This document shows, piece after piece, positions 41,662 to 50,680 of a stretch of 64,000 bases of DNA. Origin of the DNA: CAZYBU01 sp964645775 (GTDB lineage: Bacteria > Spirochaetota > UBA4802 > UBA5550); NCBI GenBank assembly GCA_964645775.1, contig CAZYBU010000003.1, forward strand, positions 1 to 64,000, in the 5' to 3' direction. Under the pieces are notes generated by a model. It did no database searches and was not told the origin of the DNA. It saw only the letters and a program-made list of their open reading frames with translations. The first letter of the stretch is position 1; every line of letters starts with the position of its first letter. A program made the position numbers and the translations under genes.

Positions 41662-43119
41662 TCAGAAACCGAGACTCTTTTTAGCCCTGTTCGCTTTTCT
41701 CCCCGCTTTCTTTTTCACCTCATCCGTTGCCTTCTCTTTCCCCTTTTTGACCTCTTCACGAATTCGTTCCTCAGCTTTATCCGCAACCACTTTACCGGCA
41801 TCGTCCAGTGCGTCGGCTATGATATCCTTCAGGGCCGGCAATTTCGGTTTAACCAGGCGGACCTTCGGGTTCTCCCAGGTGTTAACAGCCTTAAATCCGA
41901 AGAGAAACTTTCCTTTTTCATTTTCCAGGTAATCGATCCCCCTTTTCGACAGGTCTTCAGCTTTAACAAATTTCTTCATATCACCTGTGAGCACCTTCGA
42001 GATGTTCTTTTCCAGGCCTTTCTCCAGCCGGTCCCTGTGCGTATCCGCCAAAAGCAGGTCTATTGAAAAATCGATCTCCCCGGTGAAAATCCCGGTCTCT
42101 CCCTCCATCGAGATTTTCCCGTCTCCGGTACGGATAGATCCCTTCTTCAGACGTGCGGTACCTCCCTTATAATCGACAATGATTCCTGCGTCTTTCCAGG
42201 CAAGATCGCCCTTAAGAAAAGAAAGCTTTCCGGTAAACCTCTCCAGGGCCTCCACGCTCCCTATCCGTTTATAAACCTCCAGACCGGTCACCTTCCCGCG
42301 GTTAGATGTTATCTCAAGATGCACGGCCGGGTCCAGTTCCCGGCTCTTCGGATCAAAGGGCACAACAGACCCGGCGAGGGTAAGAAAAAGGTCAAAGCTT
42401 TCCACTCCACCCTGTCGAGATGATCCCTTCGTCTTGACGCCGGTCCTGCCCTGAAGACGCAGCCGGTTCTTCTTTTCCAGGTTCTCAGGGTCCACCTCAA
42501 GGTCCCGGACAAGAAGATCAACAGAATAGAACTGAAGAGTTTGAGCGCTTCCGTAATCCGTAATAATGACGTTGCCTCTTTCAATTCCCAGTTTTCCCAG
42601 GGAGATGGAAAAGGGGAGATCATCGGCTTTTAGGGGTGGAGATTCTCCTTTATCCTCTTTTACTTCTCTGGACGGTTCTTTCTTCTCAGAGGTCAGCAGA
42701 TCGTCGATATTAAGTCTTCCCGATTTTGATCGGACCAGGTAGATATCCGGCCCATAGAGGACCAGTTCCTTCAGGTCCAGGTTTCCGGAAAGAATAGCCA
42801 TGAATCGAACTTTAAAACTGAACCTCTCAAAGCGGGCGAAAAGATCGTCGTTCTCGATCGGTTCAGCCGCAAGCTCTTCTCTTTTTTCCGCGGATATATG
42901 GTTTGAGATCCTGACGTTCTTTACCTCAATGCCTGAAACCAGGGAGAAGATCGATACATCAATCGCTTCAATGGTAACCCTTCTGTTCAGGATCTCCGCC
43001 ATCCTCTCCCGGACGAATTTCCTGTCCACGATCAGGACCAGGACCGTCCAGGTCGCCACGATAAGAATAAGGATGACACATGCTACCACTCCCGCTGCCA
43101 TTCCAGCCTTACGTATCAT
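41662..43119 (-). CDS. AsmA/DUF748-like membrane-anchored protein
   Basis: A 485-aa protein with one N-terminal membrane helix (about 8-30) followed by the AsmA start pattern 'FVRERMAEILNRRVTIEAIDVSIF', then repeated beta-rich segments, and a Lys-rich C-terminal tail. AsmA-clan proteins form periplasmic bridge-like tubes that move phospholipids between membranes. The start at 43119 has AGGGG 8 nt upstream and leads straight to the anchor; a longer frame from 43332 would run past the divergent aldolase start and codes for no sensible N-terminus. The C-terminus is highly basic (alternating Lys/Ala/Glu). Confidence 0.75.
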   Translation of the reverse strand: MIRKAGMAAGVVACVILILIVATWTVLVLIVDRKFVRERMAEILNRRVTIEAIDVSIFSLVSGIEVKNVRISNHISAEKREELAAEPIENDDLFARFERFSFKVRFMAILSGNLDLKELVLYGPDIYLVRSKSGRLNIDDLLTSEKKEPSREVKEDKGESPPLKADDLPFSISLGKLGIERGNVIITDYGSAQTLQFYSVDLLVRDLEVDPENLEKKNRLRLQGRTGVKTKGSSRQGGVESFDLFLTLAGSVVPFDPKSRELDPAVHLEITSNRGKVTGLEVYKRIGSVEALERFTGKLSFLKGDLAWKDAGIIVDYKGGTARLKKGSIRTGDGKISMEGETGIFTGEIDFSIDLLLADTHRDRLEKGLEKNISKVLTGDMKKFVKAEDLSKRGIDYLENEKGKFLFGFKAVNTWENPKVRLVKPKLPALKDIIADALDDAGKVVADKAEERIREEVKKGKEKATDEVKKKAGRKANRAKKSLGF

Positions 43120-43236
43120 AATCCAACCCCTGAAGATATTCACATTGTTATCTTCCTGAAAAAAACCAGCTTTACCAGCTAAAGTCAATATAAAATGCCC
43201 GGGCCGCGTACAAGTGCTTGATCCTTTTTCAGGTTC

Positions 43237-44280
43237 ATGCAAGTTTTGACTATGCAGTGTTTCGCCAGCGACAACTGTTCCGGAATCTGTCCCGAGGCCA
43301 TGGACGCCTTCCTCAAGGCAAACGGTGAACATGACCTGCCTTACGGGGAAGACCGCTGGACCAGGAAAGCCTGCGACCGTTTCCGCGAGGTCTTCGAGAG
43401 TAACTGTGAAGTCTTCTTCGTCTATACGGGAACCGCGTCCAACGCCCTGGCCTTGGCCGCTTTATGCCAGTCCTATCACAGCGTCATCTGCCACGAATAT
43501 GCCCATATCGAGAAGGATGAATGCGGCGCCCCCCAGTTCTTCTCCAACGGGGCGCGCCTGCTTCTGGGAAAGGGCGAAAACGGAAAACTTACCCCGGAAA
43601 GCATCCATTCCATAGCGACCCACCGGGAGGACATCCATTTTCCCCGTCCCCGGGCCGTCAGTATTACCCAGGCCACGGAGACAGGAACCGTCTACACCCT
43701 GGATGAGATTCGCGCTATCTCCGACGAGGCGAGCAACCTCGGGCTGTCAGTACACATGGATGGTGCCCGATTCTCCAATGCCGTGGCCCACCTTGACTGC
43801 ACACCGGCGGAAGCGAGCTGGAAAGCGGGCATAGACGTCCTGTCTCTGGGAGGCACAAAAAACGGAATGGCGGGAGGCGAAGCGGTAATCTTCTTTGACC
43901 GGGAGATGGGCCGGGAATTCGAATACCGTTGCAAACAGGCGGGCCACCTGATATCCAAGATGCGGTTTATCTCGTCACAGTGGTGGGGGGTAATGCAAAA
44001 AGAGGTCTGGCTTGACCATGCGCGGCATGCCAATGCCATGGCCCATCAGCTGGAAAACCGATTACTGGAGATACCGGGCGTTTCCCTTCTCTTTCCGAGG
44101 GAGTCAAACGCTCTCTTCATTACCATACCTGAAAAAATGCGGCAATACCTCCGGGAAAAGGGATGGGTCTTCTACACTTTCATTGGCGAGGGAGGGATAC
44201 GTCTACTCTGCTCCTGGGACACAAATGTTGAGACCATTGATCTGTTCATTTCTCATTGCAGGGAGTCTTTAAGAACTTAA
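43237..44280 (+). CDS. ltaE: Low-specificity L-threonine aldolase (beta-eliminating type)
   Basis: A 347-aa PLP enzyme of fold type I that cleaves threonine to glycine and acetaldehyde. It shows the SDNCSG start typical of the family ('FASDNCSGICPEAMDAF'), HMDGARFSNA with the Asp that pairs with the cofactor, and the PLP lysine at Lys208 in LGGTKNG. Length is normal. The start at 43237 has AGG upstream; an in-frame Met five codons later is equally possible. It is followed 10 nt later by a CDF transporter gene. Confidence 0.92.
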   Translation: MQVLTMQCFASDNCSGICPEAMDAFLKANGEHDLPYGEDRWTRKACDRFREVFESNCEVFFVYTGTASNALALAALCQSYHSVICHEYAHIEKDECGAPQFFSNGARLLLGKGENGKLTPESIHSIATHREDIHFPRPRAVSITQATETGTVYTLDEIRAISDEASNLGLSVHMDGARFSNAVAHLDCTPAEASWKAGIDVLSLGGTKNGMAGGEAVIFFDREMGREFEYRCKQAGHLISKMRFISSQWWGVMQKEVWLDHARHANAMAHQLENRLLEIPGVSLLFPRESNALFITIPEKMRQYLREKGWVFYTFIGEGGIRLLCSWDTNVETIDLFISHCRESLRT

Positions 44281-44290
44281 GAGGGAGCCG

Positions 44291-45193
44291 ATGACGGAGC
44301 ATAATCATTCTCACGGCCATGGAGAACGACGGGGCAGAAATCTCCTGATATCCATACTCCTGAACACTGGCATAACCGTGGCCCAGTTTATCGGCGGGCT
44401 CCTCTCAGGCAGTCTCTCCCTTTTATCGGACGCGGGTCACAATCTTTCCGATGTTCTCTCCATGATGCTCGGTTACGCTGGAGAAAAAATTTCTGAGAGT
44501 AAACCGACCAAACAGTTCACTTTCGGTCTCAAACGCTTTGAGGTGCTGATCGCGGTAATAAACTCCCTGAGTCTCCTGATCATAGGAGGGCTCATAGTAT
44601 ATGAGGCAGTGGCGAGATACCTTCATCCGCCGGTCGTCAACACCAGCATCATGATACCTGTTGCCCTTATCGGCCTGGCGGGGAACCTTATCTCCATGAT
44701 TCTTCTGGCCGCTCATCGAGATGACAACCTGAACCTTAAGGCCGCATTTCTTCACCTTTTCTACGACACCCTCTCCTCGGTCGCCGTGGTGGCCTCAGGA
44801 TTCATCATACGATTTACCGGCTGGCATGAGGCGGACCTTATAGCGAGCCTGGTAATTGTCATCATGATTGCGTGGAGCTCCCTGGATATTCTCCGGACCG
44901 CCTTTCGTATATTTTTGCAGGGGACTCCTCCGCACCTGGACGCTGATGAGATCTACCATGAAATGATCAATCATCCCGGAGTTGTCGGTGTACACGGTCT
45001 CCATGTCTGGTCGATCAATTCGCAGGAGGTCTTTCTCTCATGTCATATCGTTCTCGAGGAAGATGCGCCGGTGAACCGGTATCTTCTCGAACTCAACGAT
45101 CTTCTAAAGAGAGAATTCAACATTGAACACAGCGCTCTCCAGATAGAAACCGGTTCATTCTGTGATGAGCAGGATGGAGTATGCCAGAGATAA
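44291..45193 (+). CDS. Cation diffusion facilitator (zinc/cobalt/cadmium exporter)
   Basis: A 300-aa inner-membrane protein with a His-rich N-terminus (HNHSHGHGERRG), six membrane helices and a cytoplasmic ferredoxin-like C-domain. The metal site has the H-x3-D motifs DAGHNLSD and LFYDTLSS. CzcD-type members export Zn or Cd by proton exchange. GGGAGCC lies before the ATG. An overlapping frame of unknown function starts just before its end. Confidence 0.92.
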   Translation: MTEHNHSHGHGERRGRNLLISILLNTGITVAQFIGGLLSGSLSLLSDAGHNLSDVLSMMLGYAGEKISESKPTKQFTFGLKRFEVLIAVINSLSLLIIGGLIVYEAVARYLHPPVVNTSIMIPVALIGLAGNLISMILLAAHRDDNLNLKAAFLHLFYDTLSSVAVVASGFIIRFTGWHEADLIASLVIVIMIAWSSLDILRTAFRIFLQGTPPHLDADEIYHEMINHPGVVGVHGLHVWSINSQEVFLSCHIVLEEDAPVNRYLLELNDLLKREFNIEHSALQIETGSFCDEQDGVCQR

Positions 45194-45449
45194 AACAGAT
45201 TCTTTCCGTTACCGCCATAACCGCCTTTACAACGCTTTCTTCTTGACAGTCCTGAAAGAGATAAACGCCCGCAAAGAAGATCTCAGGACAAACAGTGTAG
45301 TCCTCATTTTTTTTACGGATAACCGGGACGCTGTCTCGACCATTCCTGCAACCGTGGGAAACATGGGATACAGGGTAAAAGCCCAACCGCTTGACGGTTA
45401 CTACCGGATAACAGTCCAGAATCGAACCGGGGAGGATCCCGCTGAATGA
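45174..45449 (+). CDS. Small unknown protein, possibly RraB-like fold
   Basis: A 91-aa frame whose start overlaps the CDF gene by 20 nt (AGCAGG precedes the ATG). The C-terminal half alternates as beta-alpha-beta: 'NSVVLIFFTDNRDAVSTIPATV' then 'GYRVKAQPLDGYYRITVQNR', a pattern resembling RraB-type or other ferredoxin-like regulators, but the likeness is faint. An alternative start is TTG at 45243. I cannot assign a function; it may also be a remnant of a larger gene, since a broken receiver follows at once. Confidence 0.4.
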   Translation: MEYARDKTDSFRYRHNRLYNAFFLTVLKEINARKEDLRTNSVVLIFFTDNRDAVSTIPATVGNMGYRVKAQPLDGYYRITVQNRTGEDPAE

Positions 45450-45761
45450 GTTCTTCTGATCTTGAGAAACAGAACCGTCTCCGACGGAGAAGAGGCCCTG
45501 GAGATGAGCCGGCGGATGAGAGACATGGGAAAAAGGTACGACTGTATCCTGATGGACCTTGTCATCCCCGGGGGAATGGGCGGATTAAACACAATCACGC
45601 CCATGAGAGAAATAGACCCGGAGATCTGCATCGTAGTCTCCAGCGGCTATTCCCAGGAGGAGGTCCTGAGTAACTACAGAGATTACGGCTTTGACGGGGT
45701 TATACCCAAACCTTACAAAATTGATGAACTCTCCAGCGAACTGAATAAGATTCTTGGCTGA
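45450..45761 (+). pseudogene. Truncated receiver domain, gene remnant
   Basis: The frame encodes a receiver without its first third. It has 'VSDGEEALEMS', the phospho-acceptor Asp in CILMDLVIPGGMGG, and 'VSSGYSQEEVLSNYRDYGFDGVIPKPY' with the Lys. The expected DD pair and first helix are missing; only 'VLLIL' remains before the break, consistent with an internal deletion of about 30 codons. The style matches receivers at the C-terminus of BvgS-type hybrid kinases such as the one at 60427. A TTG at 45462 could start a short product but has no ribosome site. Confidence 0.65.
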
Positions 45762-45935
45762 GAAAAACGTATCCCCCGTATGACTCCATCCTGCTTTGCC
45801 GTTGAGAATCTTTTTTCGATTCGATTTTTCAGACATTAAAGACGCCGGTCCGGTCCTGAAAAAGTTCTCTTTCCCGGCCGAAGTGCGGATGAAGGTAAAC
45901 TTAAGGATATTCTATCCGGTTCATGAAGAAAAAAC

Positions 45936-45965
45936 TTCACATGGGACTGACACTATCTTTATAAA
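45936..45965 (+). promoter_or_regulatory. Possible promoter for arsenate reductase
   Basis: TTCACA at 45936-45941, 18-nt spacer, TATAAA at 45960-45965, in an AT-rich stretch before the ATG at 46015. No ArsR site or arsR gene is seen nearby. Confidence 0.4.
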
Positions 45966-46014
45966 AAGCAAACAAAAAAAGGTATTATTACTATGAATAA
46001 ACAGGAGGTCGCGT

Positions 46015-46485
46015 ATGGACAAGACAAGAGTACTGTTCGTGTGTGTGCATAATTCCGCCAGAAGCCAGATGGCGGAGGCCTTTCTCAACCAACATGGCGG
46101 AGACCGGCATGAGGCTCACAGCGCTGGTATTGAACCAGGCTCTTTGAACCCGAATGTCGTTGAGGTCATGAAGGAAAAAGGCATTGATATATCCGGGAAT
46201 GAAACGAAAAGCGCTTTTGATATGTATAAAAAGAGCATGGTATTCACCTACGTAATTACGGTCTGTGACGTCGAGGCCGCCGAACGCTGCCCCATCTTCC
46301 CCGGTGTGGTAAAACGGCTTCACTGGTCCTTTACCGATCCATCTTCCTTTACCGGCAGCCGGGACGAGATACTGGAAAAAACCCGCGCGGTACGGGACGA
46401 GATCGAGGGGTATGTTATCGATTTCATTAAGGCTGTTGACGAGGAACGTGACATGAACGACTGGGAATACACCCCCAGCTCCTGA
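46015..46485 (+). CDS. arsC: Arsenate reductase, thioredoxin-coupled LMW-phosphatase type
   Basis: A 156-aa protein of the low-molecular-weight phosphatase fold that reduces arsenate to arsenite. The P-loop is C10-V-H-N-S-A-R16 (CX5R), the catalytic relay Cys pair is in CDVEAAERCPIFPG and the Asp of FTDPSS follows. This two-Cys relay identifies the thioredoxin-dependent class rather than plain tyrosine phosphatases. CAGGAGG lies 7 nt before the ATG. No arsenite pump is in the window, so this stands alone. Confidence 0.9.
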   Translation: MDKTRVLFVCVHNSARSQMAEAFLNQHGGDRHEAHSAGIEPGSLNPNVVEVMKEKGIDISGNETKSAFDMYKKSMVFTYVITVCDVEAAERCPIFPGVVKRLHWSFTDPSSFTGSRDEILEKTRAVRDEIEGYVIDFIKAVDEERDMNDWEYTPSS

Positions 46486-46528
46486 GATACTTTCCCTGCG
46501 GCAAAAGGCATTATGTCACATAATTGAC

Positions 46529-46557
46529 TTGACATGAGTCACCCTTTTCAGTATATT
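46529..46557 (+). promoter_or_regulatory. Consensus promoter for the 70-aa gene
   Basis: TTGACA at 46529-46534, 17-nt spacer, TATATT at 46552-46557. A dyad TGACT-N7-AGTCA (46525-46541) overlaps the -35 box and may be an operator. The ATG at 46585 is 27 nt downstream. Confidence 0.7.
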
Positions 46558-46584
46558 TAAGGGTTTATATGGCAGGATGCCCTT

Positions 46585-46797
46585 ATGACCGAGAAACGAT
46601 ACCATATCCTGGACAACTTTAACGAGTGGTTCATCTATCTTTATGAACAGGATCGCCCGGCGCCTGAGCCGGGTCAGAGTGAAACGGTACTGGTCCGATA
46701 TATGCAGGGCTTCATGGACCCCCGAACTGGCCGGATATATACCCGCAGAGAACTCATGGAACGGGGCATTAAAACTCTGAACTCCTCCGACTGCTGA
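46585..46797 (+). CDS. Small protein, 70 aa, unknown
   Basis: A 70-aa soluble protein rich in Tyr, Arg and Glu ('YHILDNFNEWFIYLYEQDRP' near the start, 'MDPRTGRIYTRRELMERGI' near the end). AGGA lies 9 nt before the ATG and a strong promoter precedes it, so it is likely real. I do not recognise the family. It converges with the arabinofuranosidase gene with only 13 bp between stops. Confidence 0.55.
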   Translation: MTEKRYHILDNFNEWFIYLYEQDRPAPEPGQSETVLVRYMQGFMDPRTGRIYTRRELMERGIKTLNSSDC

Positions 46798-46810
46798 GAC
46801 AAATCTTACC

Positions 46811-48721
46811 CTACTTCTCCTTCAGCCATATTTTCATCCAACCTTTCTCCCGGTTGCCCCAGAGATAAAAGGGTATGAGTTTCAGTGATGTGCCGTCCCC
46901 GTTCAGCCAGTGGATCGTCCGACATGGATGTCCGGTTATCTCTTTTTTTTCCACGTCCGGCACGCCGAAAGGGTCCAGTTCCGGGACGCCGGAACGGTTA
47001 TCCGTCTCCTCAACGCAATAGAGTACCGGGCCCCGGGAGAGAGCGCTCTTTCCCTGAAAACCGGCAACCGTTCCGGAGGTCTCTCTGAGGCGTACCGGAA
47101 GACTGAAATGGAGCTCGAAGCTGTTGCTCCCTTCCCAGTACCGTTCCACCTCCGCGTATCGGGCCCCATGGGGAGCGTACCCGCCGGCGGCCCCGCGTCT
47201 CTCCTCCACCAATTCCGTTTCCAATCCCCTCCCGTTCAAAACCAGGGAGTACTCGTCCGTCCAGGAAGGAACGCGGAACCGTATCCGCCGCGCCTCCCGG
47301 CCGTTAAACTTCAGCTCCACAACCACCCTTCCGGACCAGGGAAGAGCTGAACGGATAACGCATCTCCCTCCGTTTTTCAGGCGGGCGGATGAGCTAATGT
47401 ACTGATCAATGGTCAGGTCCTCTTCCTGTTCAGAAAGTATCATCTCCCCGAGACGGGCGTAGAGGCGTGAGAGATTCCCGGGGCAGCAGGCGGTATCGAA
47501 CCAGTCCCTTCGTTGCAGCCTGCCGTCAGATTCCAGGGGATTCCGATAAAAATACCTGTCGCCACCGGCTCCCAGGGAAACCCTTGTCGCGTTATAGAGT
47601 AACCATTCCACGTGATCATGGTACCGGGCCGACGGCCTGTATCGAAACAGTTCCAGATCCCAGAGAATCGATCCAACGGCCGCACATGTCTCGCAGTAAG
47701 CGCTCGAAGCGGGAAGCTCGTAGTCCTTTCCAAAAGCTTCCGTAACCGGCAGGGAGCCGATTCCTCCGGTAACATACGTCTTTCTTTCCACCATGTGCTC
47801 CCAGAGTCTCACGCACCTGTCCAGGTCGCCGGATTCATTTCTCTCGCCCGCCACGGCCGTGGCAGCAGCAAGGAGATAGCTCCAGCGGACTGCATGGCCC
47901 TCGGGGCCCTCCGCTTCAGAGAGGGGTTTCCGTTCCACCAGGTAGGTACCTCCAAGAAACATCCCCGGCGCTCTCAGCCTTGCAAGAAGAGGTACAACCC
48001 GGCCGGAGGTTTCTCCCAGATCGAATCCCAGGGAACTCTCCTGAAGGCCCTTTTTTTTGGCCTCTTTCATGCGTCCAGCGTGTCGGAAAAAATCCCGTGC
48101 CAGACGAAAACCGGGCAGGATGCGGGTCCCCCTTCTTTCCACGAACCTGCGGGCCATGGAAAGGTACCGTTCCTGTCCCGCCACACGGTAAAGCCGGACC
48201 AGGGCCAGTTCTATCTCCGGGTGACCGGGTACATCCTTTCCCTCCATGAAGGTATAGACGATAAGGTCCGCTGTCTTGCGGGCGGCCAGGAAAAGCCGGT
48301 CATCCCCTGTGGCTTCCCTGTGGGCCAGGGCCGCCTCGATAAAATGACCCATGCAATAAAGTTCATGTTCCACGCGGAGGTTTACCCAACGGATGCCGGG
48401 AAAGGCAATCTGGTTCAGGGTATAGAGGTAACCGTCATCCTCCTGGGCTGCCGTGACCACATCGATGTATCCCTCCAGGAGAACGGCCAGGGCATCATCC
48501 TCTTTTTCGGCCAAAAACCAGGCGGCCCCTTCGGCCCACTTATGGAGGTCGGAATCGGTATGGAAGAACCCCTTCCTCGGGCCCTTCATGAGACCCGCCG
48601 CAATTCGGAAGTTATTAACAGTTCCTCTCTCCTCCATCATACGCCATTGATGGGGAAGAGAACGGGTGCGGGTCAGTTCACGGGTATCCTTCCAGAATCC
48701 CGGGGTGATTTGTATCTTCAT
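46811..48721 (-). CDS. GH127 family beta-L-arabinofuranosidase-like enzyme
   Basis: A 636-aa alpha/alpha-barrel hydrolase with C-terminal beta-sandwiches. Family marks: 'YCMGHFIEAALAHREATG' near 130, 'GHPEIELALVRLYR' near 176 and the zinc-site residues Glu344-Thr-Cys346 (in AYCETCAAVG) and Cys412-Cys413 (in DTACCPGNLSRLYA), matching the E-x-C and CC of the characterised enzyme (E338, C340, C417, C418). The catalytic nucleophile is the first Cys of that pair. There is no signal peptide, so it acts in the cytoplasm on imported oligosaccharides. GGAGG lies 4 nt before the ATG. No sugar transporter is adjacent. Confidence 0.88.
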   Translation of the reverse strand: MKIQITPGFWKDTRELTRTRSLPHQWRMMEERGTVNNFRIAAGLMKGPRKGFFHTDSDLHKWAEGAAWFLAEKEDDALAVLLEGYIDVVTAAQEDDGYLYTLNQIAFPGIRWVNLRVEHELYCMGHFIEAALAHREATGDDRLFLAARKTADLIVYTFMEGKDVPGHPEIELALVRLYRVAGQERYLSMARRFVERRGTRILPGFRLARDFFRHAGRMKEAKKKGLQESSLGFDLGETSGRVVPLLARLRAPGMFLGGTYLVERKPLSEAEGPEGHAVRWSYLLAAATAVAGERNESGDLDRCVRLWEHMVERKTYVTGGIGSLPVTEAFGKDYELPASSAYCETCAAVGSILWDLELFRYRPSARYHDHVEWLLYNATRVSLGAGGDRYFYRNPLESDGRLQRRDWFDTACCPGNLSRLYARLGEMILSEQEEDLTIDQYISSSARLKNGGRCVIRSALPWSGRVVVELKFNGREARRIRFRVPSWTDEYSLVLNGRGLETELVEERRGAAGGYAPHGARYAEVERYWEGSNSFELHFSLPVRLRETSGTVAGFQGKSALSRGPVLYCVEETDNRSGVPELDPFGVPDVEKKEITGHPCRTIHWLNGDGTSLKLIPFYLWGNREKGWMKIWLKEK

Positions 48722-48786
48722 GCAACCTCCACTATACGGGTGCAACGGTTACTTTTACAGGATAACCGGAATTCTTCAACGAGTTT

Positions 48787-49302
48787 TCAATAAAACTGTA
48801 TTCTCAGGAATCTCCGGACATTGGGTATAAACTCCTGAAATACATTTCTGCTGATCTTTGTTATAAGATCGGTGGTGATCCGGGTCTCCCTCAGGTTCTT
48901 CTCCAGAATCGGGACAACCAGTTCCCTGGCGTAAGCCGCATATGATCCTCCTATGCAGGATGTGTAAAGTATGGCCCGTTTATATATCTTGTCCTTTACT
49001 CTCTTGATAATCTTCTTGACCGCGGCCTCTTCGGCCCCCCTCTTTTGGAAGCGAAGCCTCTGGGAAATCGCGTCCCGGTTTATAAGAACAATCGCGGGAT
49101 AATCCTCTATCTTTTCATGGAGATATTCCAGGGACTCATCTTCACACTTGACAGGAAGGACATCTCTCTTTAAAATTTCAAGCTTCAGGGTCGTACCGGC
49201 ATCATCCGGCATCCCGACCCAGTAGACCTTGAGGGGGGCTATGAAAAACTCTATCTCGTCAAATTCCATGACACAATCATCATACCGGAGATAATCATGC
49301 AA
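48787..49302 (-). CDS. Unknown soluble protein, 171 aa
   Basis: A 171-aa protein with an acidic N-terminus and a basic C-terminus and no membrane segment. 'KLEILKRDVLPVKCEDESLEYLHEKI' and 'YPAIVLINRDAISQRLRF' give a strand-helix pattern; no signature I recognise. The start is uncertain: ATG at 49302 and at 49269 both lack a clear ribosome site. It lies 65 bp upstream of the GH127 gene on the same strand and may be co-transcribed. It diverges from the DUF1634/TauE pair. Confidence 0.5.
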   Translation of the reverse strand: MHDYLRYDDCVMEFDEIEFFIAPLKVYWVGMPDDAGTTLKLEILKRDVLPVKCEDESLEYLHEKIEDYPAIVLINRDAISQRLRFQKRGAEEAAVKKIIKRVKDKIYKRAILYTSCIGGSYAAYARELVVPILEKNLRETRITTDLITKISRNVFQEFIPNVRRFLRIQFY

Positions 49303-49397
49303 CGCTATCAGAATCGGGTCATCATGCAGGTAAAAAGATATGTCTCAAGCCTTCTTGCGGCCTCTGTCACGCCTGCCAGACTGGCAGGGCAACGGAG

Positions 49398-49766
49398 ATG
49401 AAAGAACCGTTCCCGACAAGACCGGAGAGTACCTTCCGAAGGCTGATGGCCCTTTCCGGGGGCGCCGGGGTCATTCTTCTGCTGGCAGTATTCATAGTGG
49501 AACTGGCGACCATCCCGGGCAACCTCAGCATGGAGGAGTCCCTCTCCCTGCTTATGCAGGGGAACCGGAATCCCGGCCGCCTCATGGAAGCCTGGATACG
49601 GCCCCTTCTGCCGGCCCTGTTTCTTCTTATCTCCGCCCCTCTTATCGCCCTGACCGGTTACGCATTCCACGCTCGAAAGTCGGGGGAGAAAAGAAACGCA
49701 TGTATGGCTCTGGTCCTCGTAATCATCATTTCCCTGACAGCAGCCGGGAGTCTTATATGCCTGTGA
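49398..49766 (+). CDS. DUF1634 membrane protein
   Basis: A 122-aa protein with three membrane helices ('LLLAVFIVELATI', 'LPALFLLISAPLIALTGYAF', 'ALVLVIIISLTAAGSL'). DUF1634 proteins are nearly always encoded with TauE/SafE exporters and are thought to be small partner subunits; the arrangement here is the same, with a 10-nt overlap with the next gene. AGGG lies 8 nt before the ATG. The shared function is probably anion export but is not proven. Confidence 0.78.
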   Translation: MKEPFPTRPESTFRRLMALSGGAGVILLLAVFIVELATIPGNLSMEESLSLLMQGNRNPGRLMEAWIRPLLPALFLLISAPLIALTGYAFHARKSGEKRNACMALVLVIIISLTAAGSLICL

Positions 49767-50680
49767 AAAAACGAATCCGTGAACTCATGGTCATCATCCT
49801 GCTTCTCCTCTTCACGGGGGTGACCACCTGGCTTTTGTTCCGCTCAGGGGCGGGCAGTTCATCCTTTCTCCTTCTCGGTTCCCTGTTCTTAATGTCTGTC
49901 ATCATCGGTCTGGTTTCTGTTCCGGCCGGTATAGGCGGCGGCATTCTCTTCGCACCCATGGCGGGCGCCATCCTGCCTCTCCATATAGACCTTGTCCGGG
50001 GCACCTCCTTACTGATAGCCCTTACGGCTTCACTGGCGTCAGTACCCGATCTGCTCCGAAGGGAGGTAAGCTCTCTCCCCGTGGCTCTTCCCGTGGCCCT
50101 GATAACCACAGCAGGCTCCATCCTGGGCGCCCTGGCCGGTCTTAGCCTGCCGGGAGACCTGATCCGGGTTGTCCTGGGCATCACCATTCTTCTTATTTCC
50201 CTTGTCATGTTCCTTACGGGCGGGAAAGAGGCGGACACCGCGACCACCTCTCCTGGCGGCATTTCTGGTTCCTACTACGACTATTCCGTGGGCCGGGAGA
50301 TAGCATGGCAGACACGGAACAGCCGCCTGGCCTATGCTCTCTTCGGAGGCGTCGGTTTTATTTCAGGAATTTTCGGCCTGGGAGCAGGATGGGCCAATCT
50401 GCCCATACTCTCGATCATCATGGGCCTGCCCCTTCGCCTGGCGGCCGGAACAAGCATGCTGGTCATGGTATCAGGGACCTCGGCAGCCTCCATGATCTAC
50501 CTGGCCTCGGACGCGGTGAATCCCCTGCTGGTCATACCATCGGTAACAGGCATGTATATCGGTTCCCGGCTGGGAAGTATTCTGCTTCACCGCTGGCATC
50601 CCCTCCTTCTGCGATGGATCATTATTCTCTGTCTTGTGGGGGCCGGAATGGCAAGCATCTACAGGGGGCTCTTCCTGTAG
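49757..50680 (+). CDS. TauE/SafE-family anion exporter
   Basis: A 307-aa inner-membrane protein with about eight helices in two halves, each with the family motif around a Gly-rich turn: 'PAGIGGGILFAPM' in the first and 'FGLGAGWANLPIL' in the second. Members move sulfite, sulfoacetate or other organosulfur anions. The ATG at 49757 has GGGAG 7 nt upstream; an open frame extends upstream to 49340 but is only the shadow of DUF1634. The stop overlaps, tail to tail, with the next minus-strand gene by 22 bp. Confidence 0.85.
   Translation: MPVKKRIRELMVIILLLLFTGVTTWLLFRSGAGSSSFLLLGSLFLMSVIIGLVSVPAGIGGGILFAPMAGAILPLHIDLVRGTSLLIALTASLASVPDLLRREVSSLPVALPVALITTAGSILGALAGLSLPGDLIRVVLGITILLISLVMFLTGGKEADTATTSPGGISGSYYDYSVGREIAWQTRNSRLAYALFGGVGFISGIFGLGAGWANLPILSIIMGLPLRLAAGTSMLVMVSGTSAASMIYLASDAVNPLLVIPSVTGMYIGSRLGSILLHRWHPLLLRWIIILCLVGAGMASIYRGLFL

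Noticed and set aside
45796..45996. 66-codon plus-strand frame before arsC
   Set aside because: AT-rich, no ribosome site, and it covers the likely arsC promoter.
47612..48793. 393-codon plus-strand frame
   Set aside because: Antisense to the GH127 gene and composition is that of a shadow frame.
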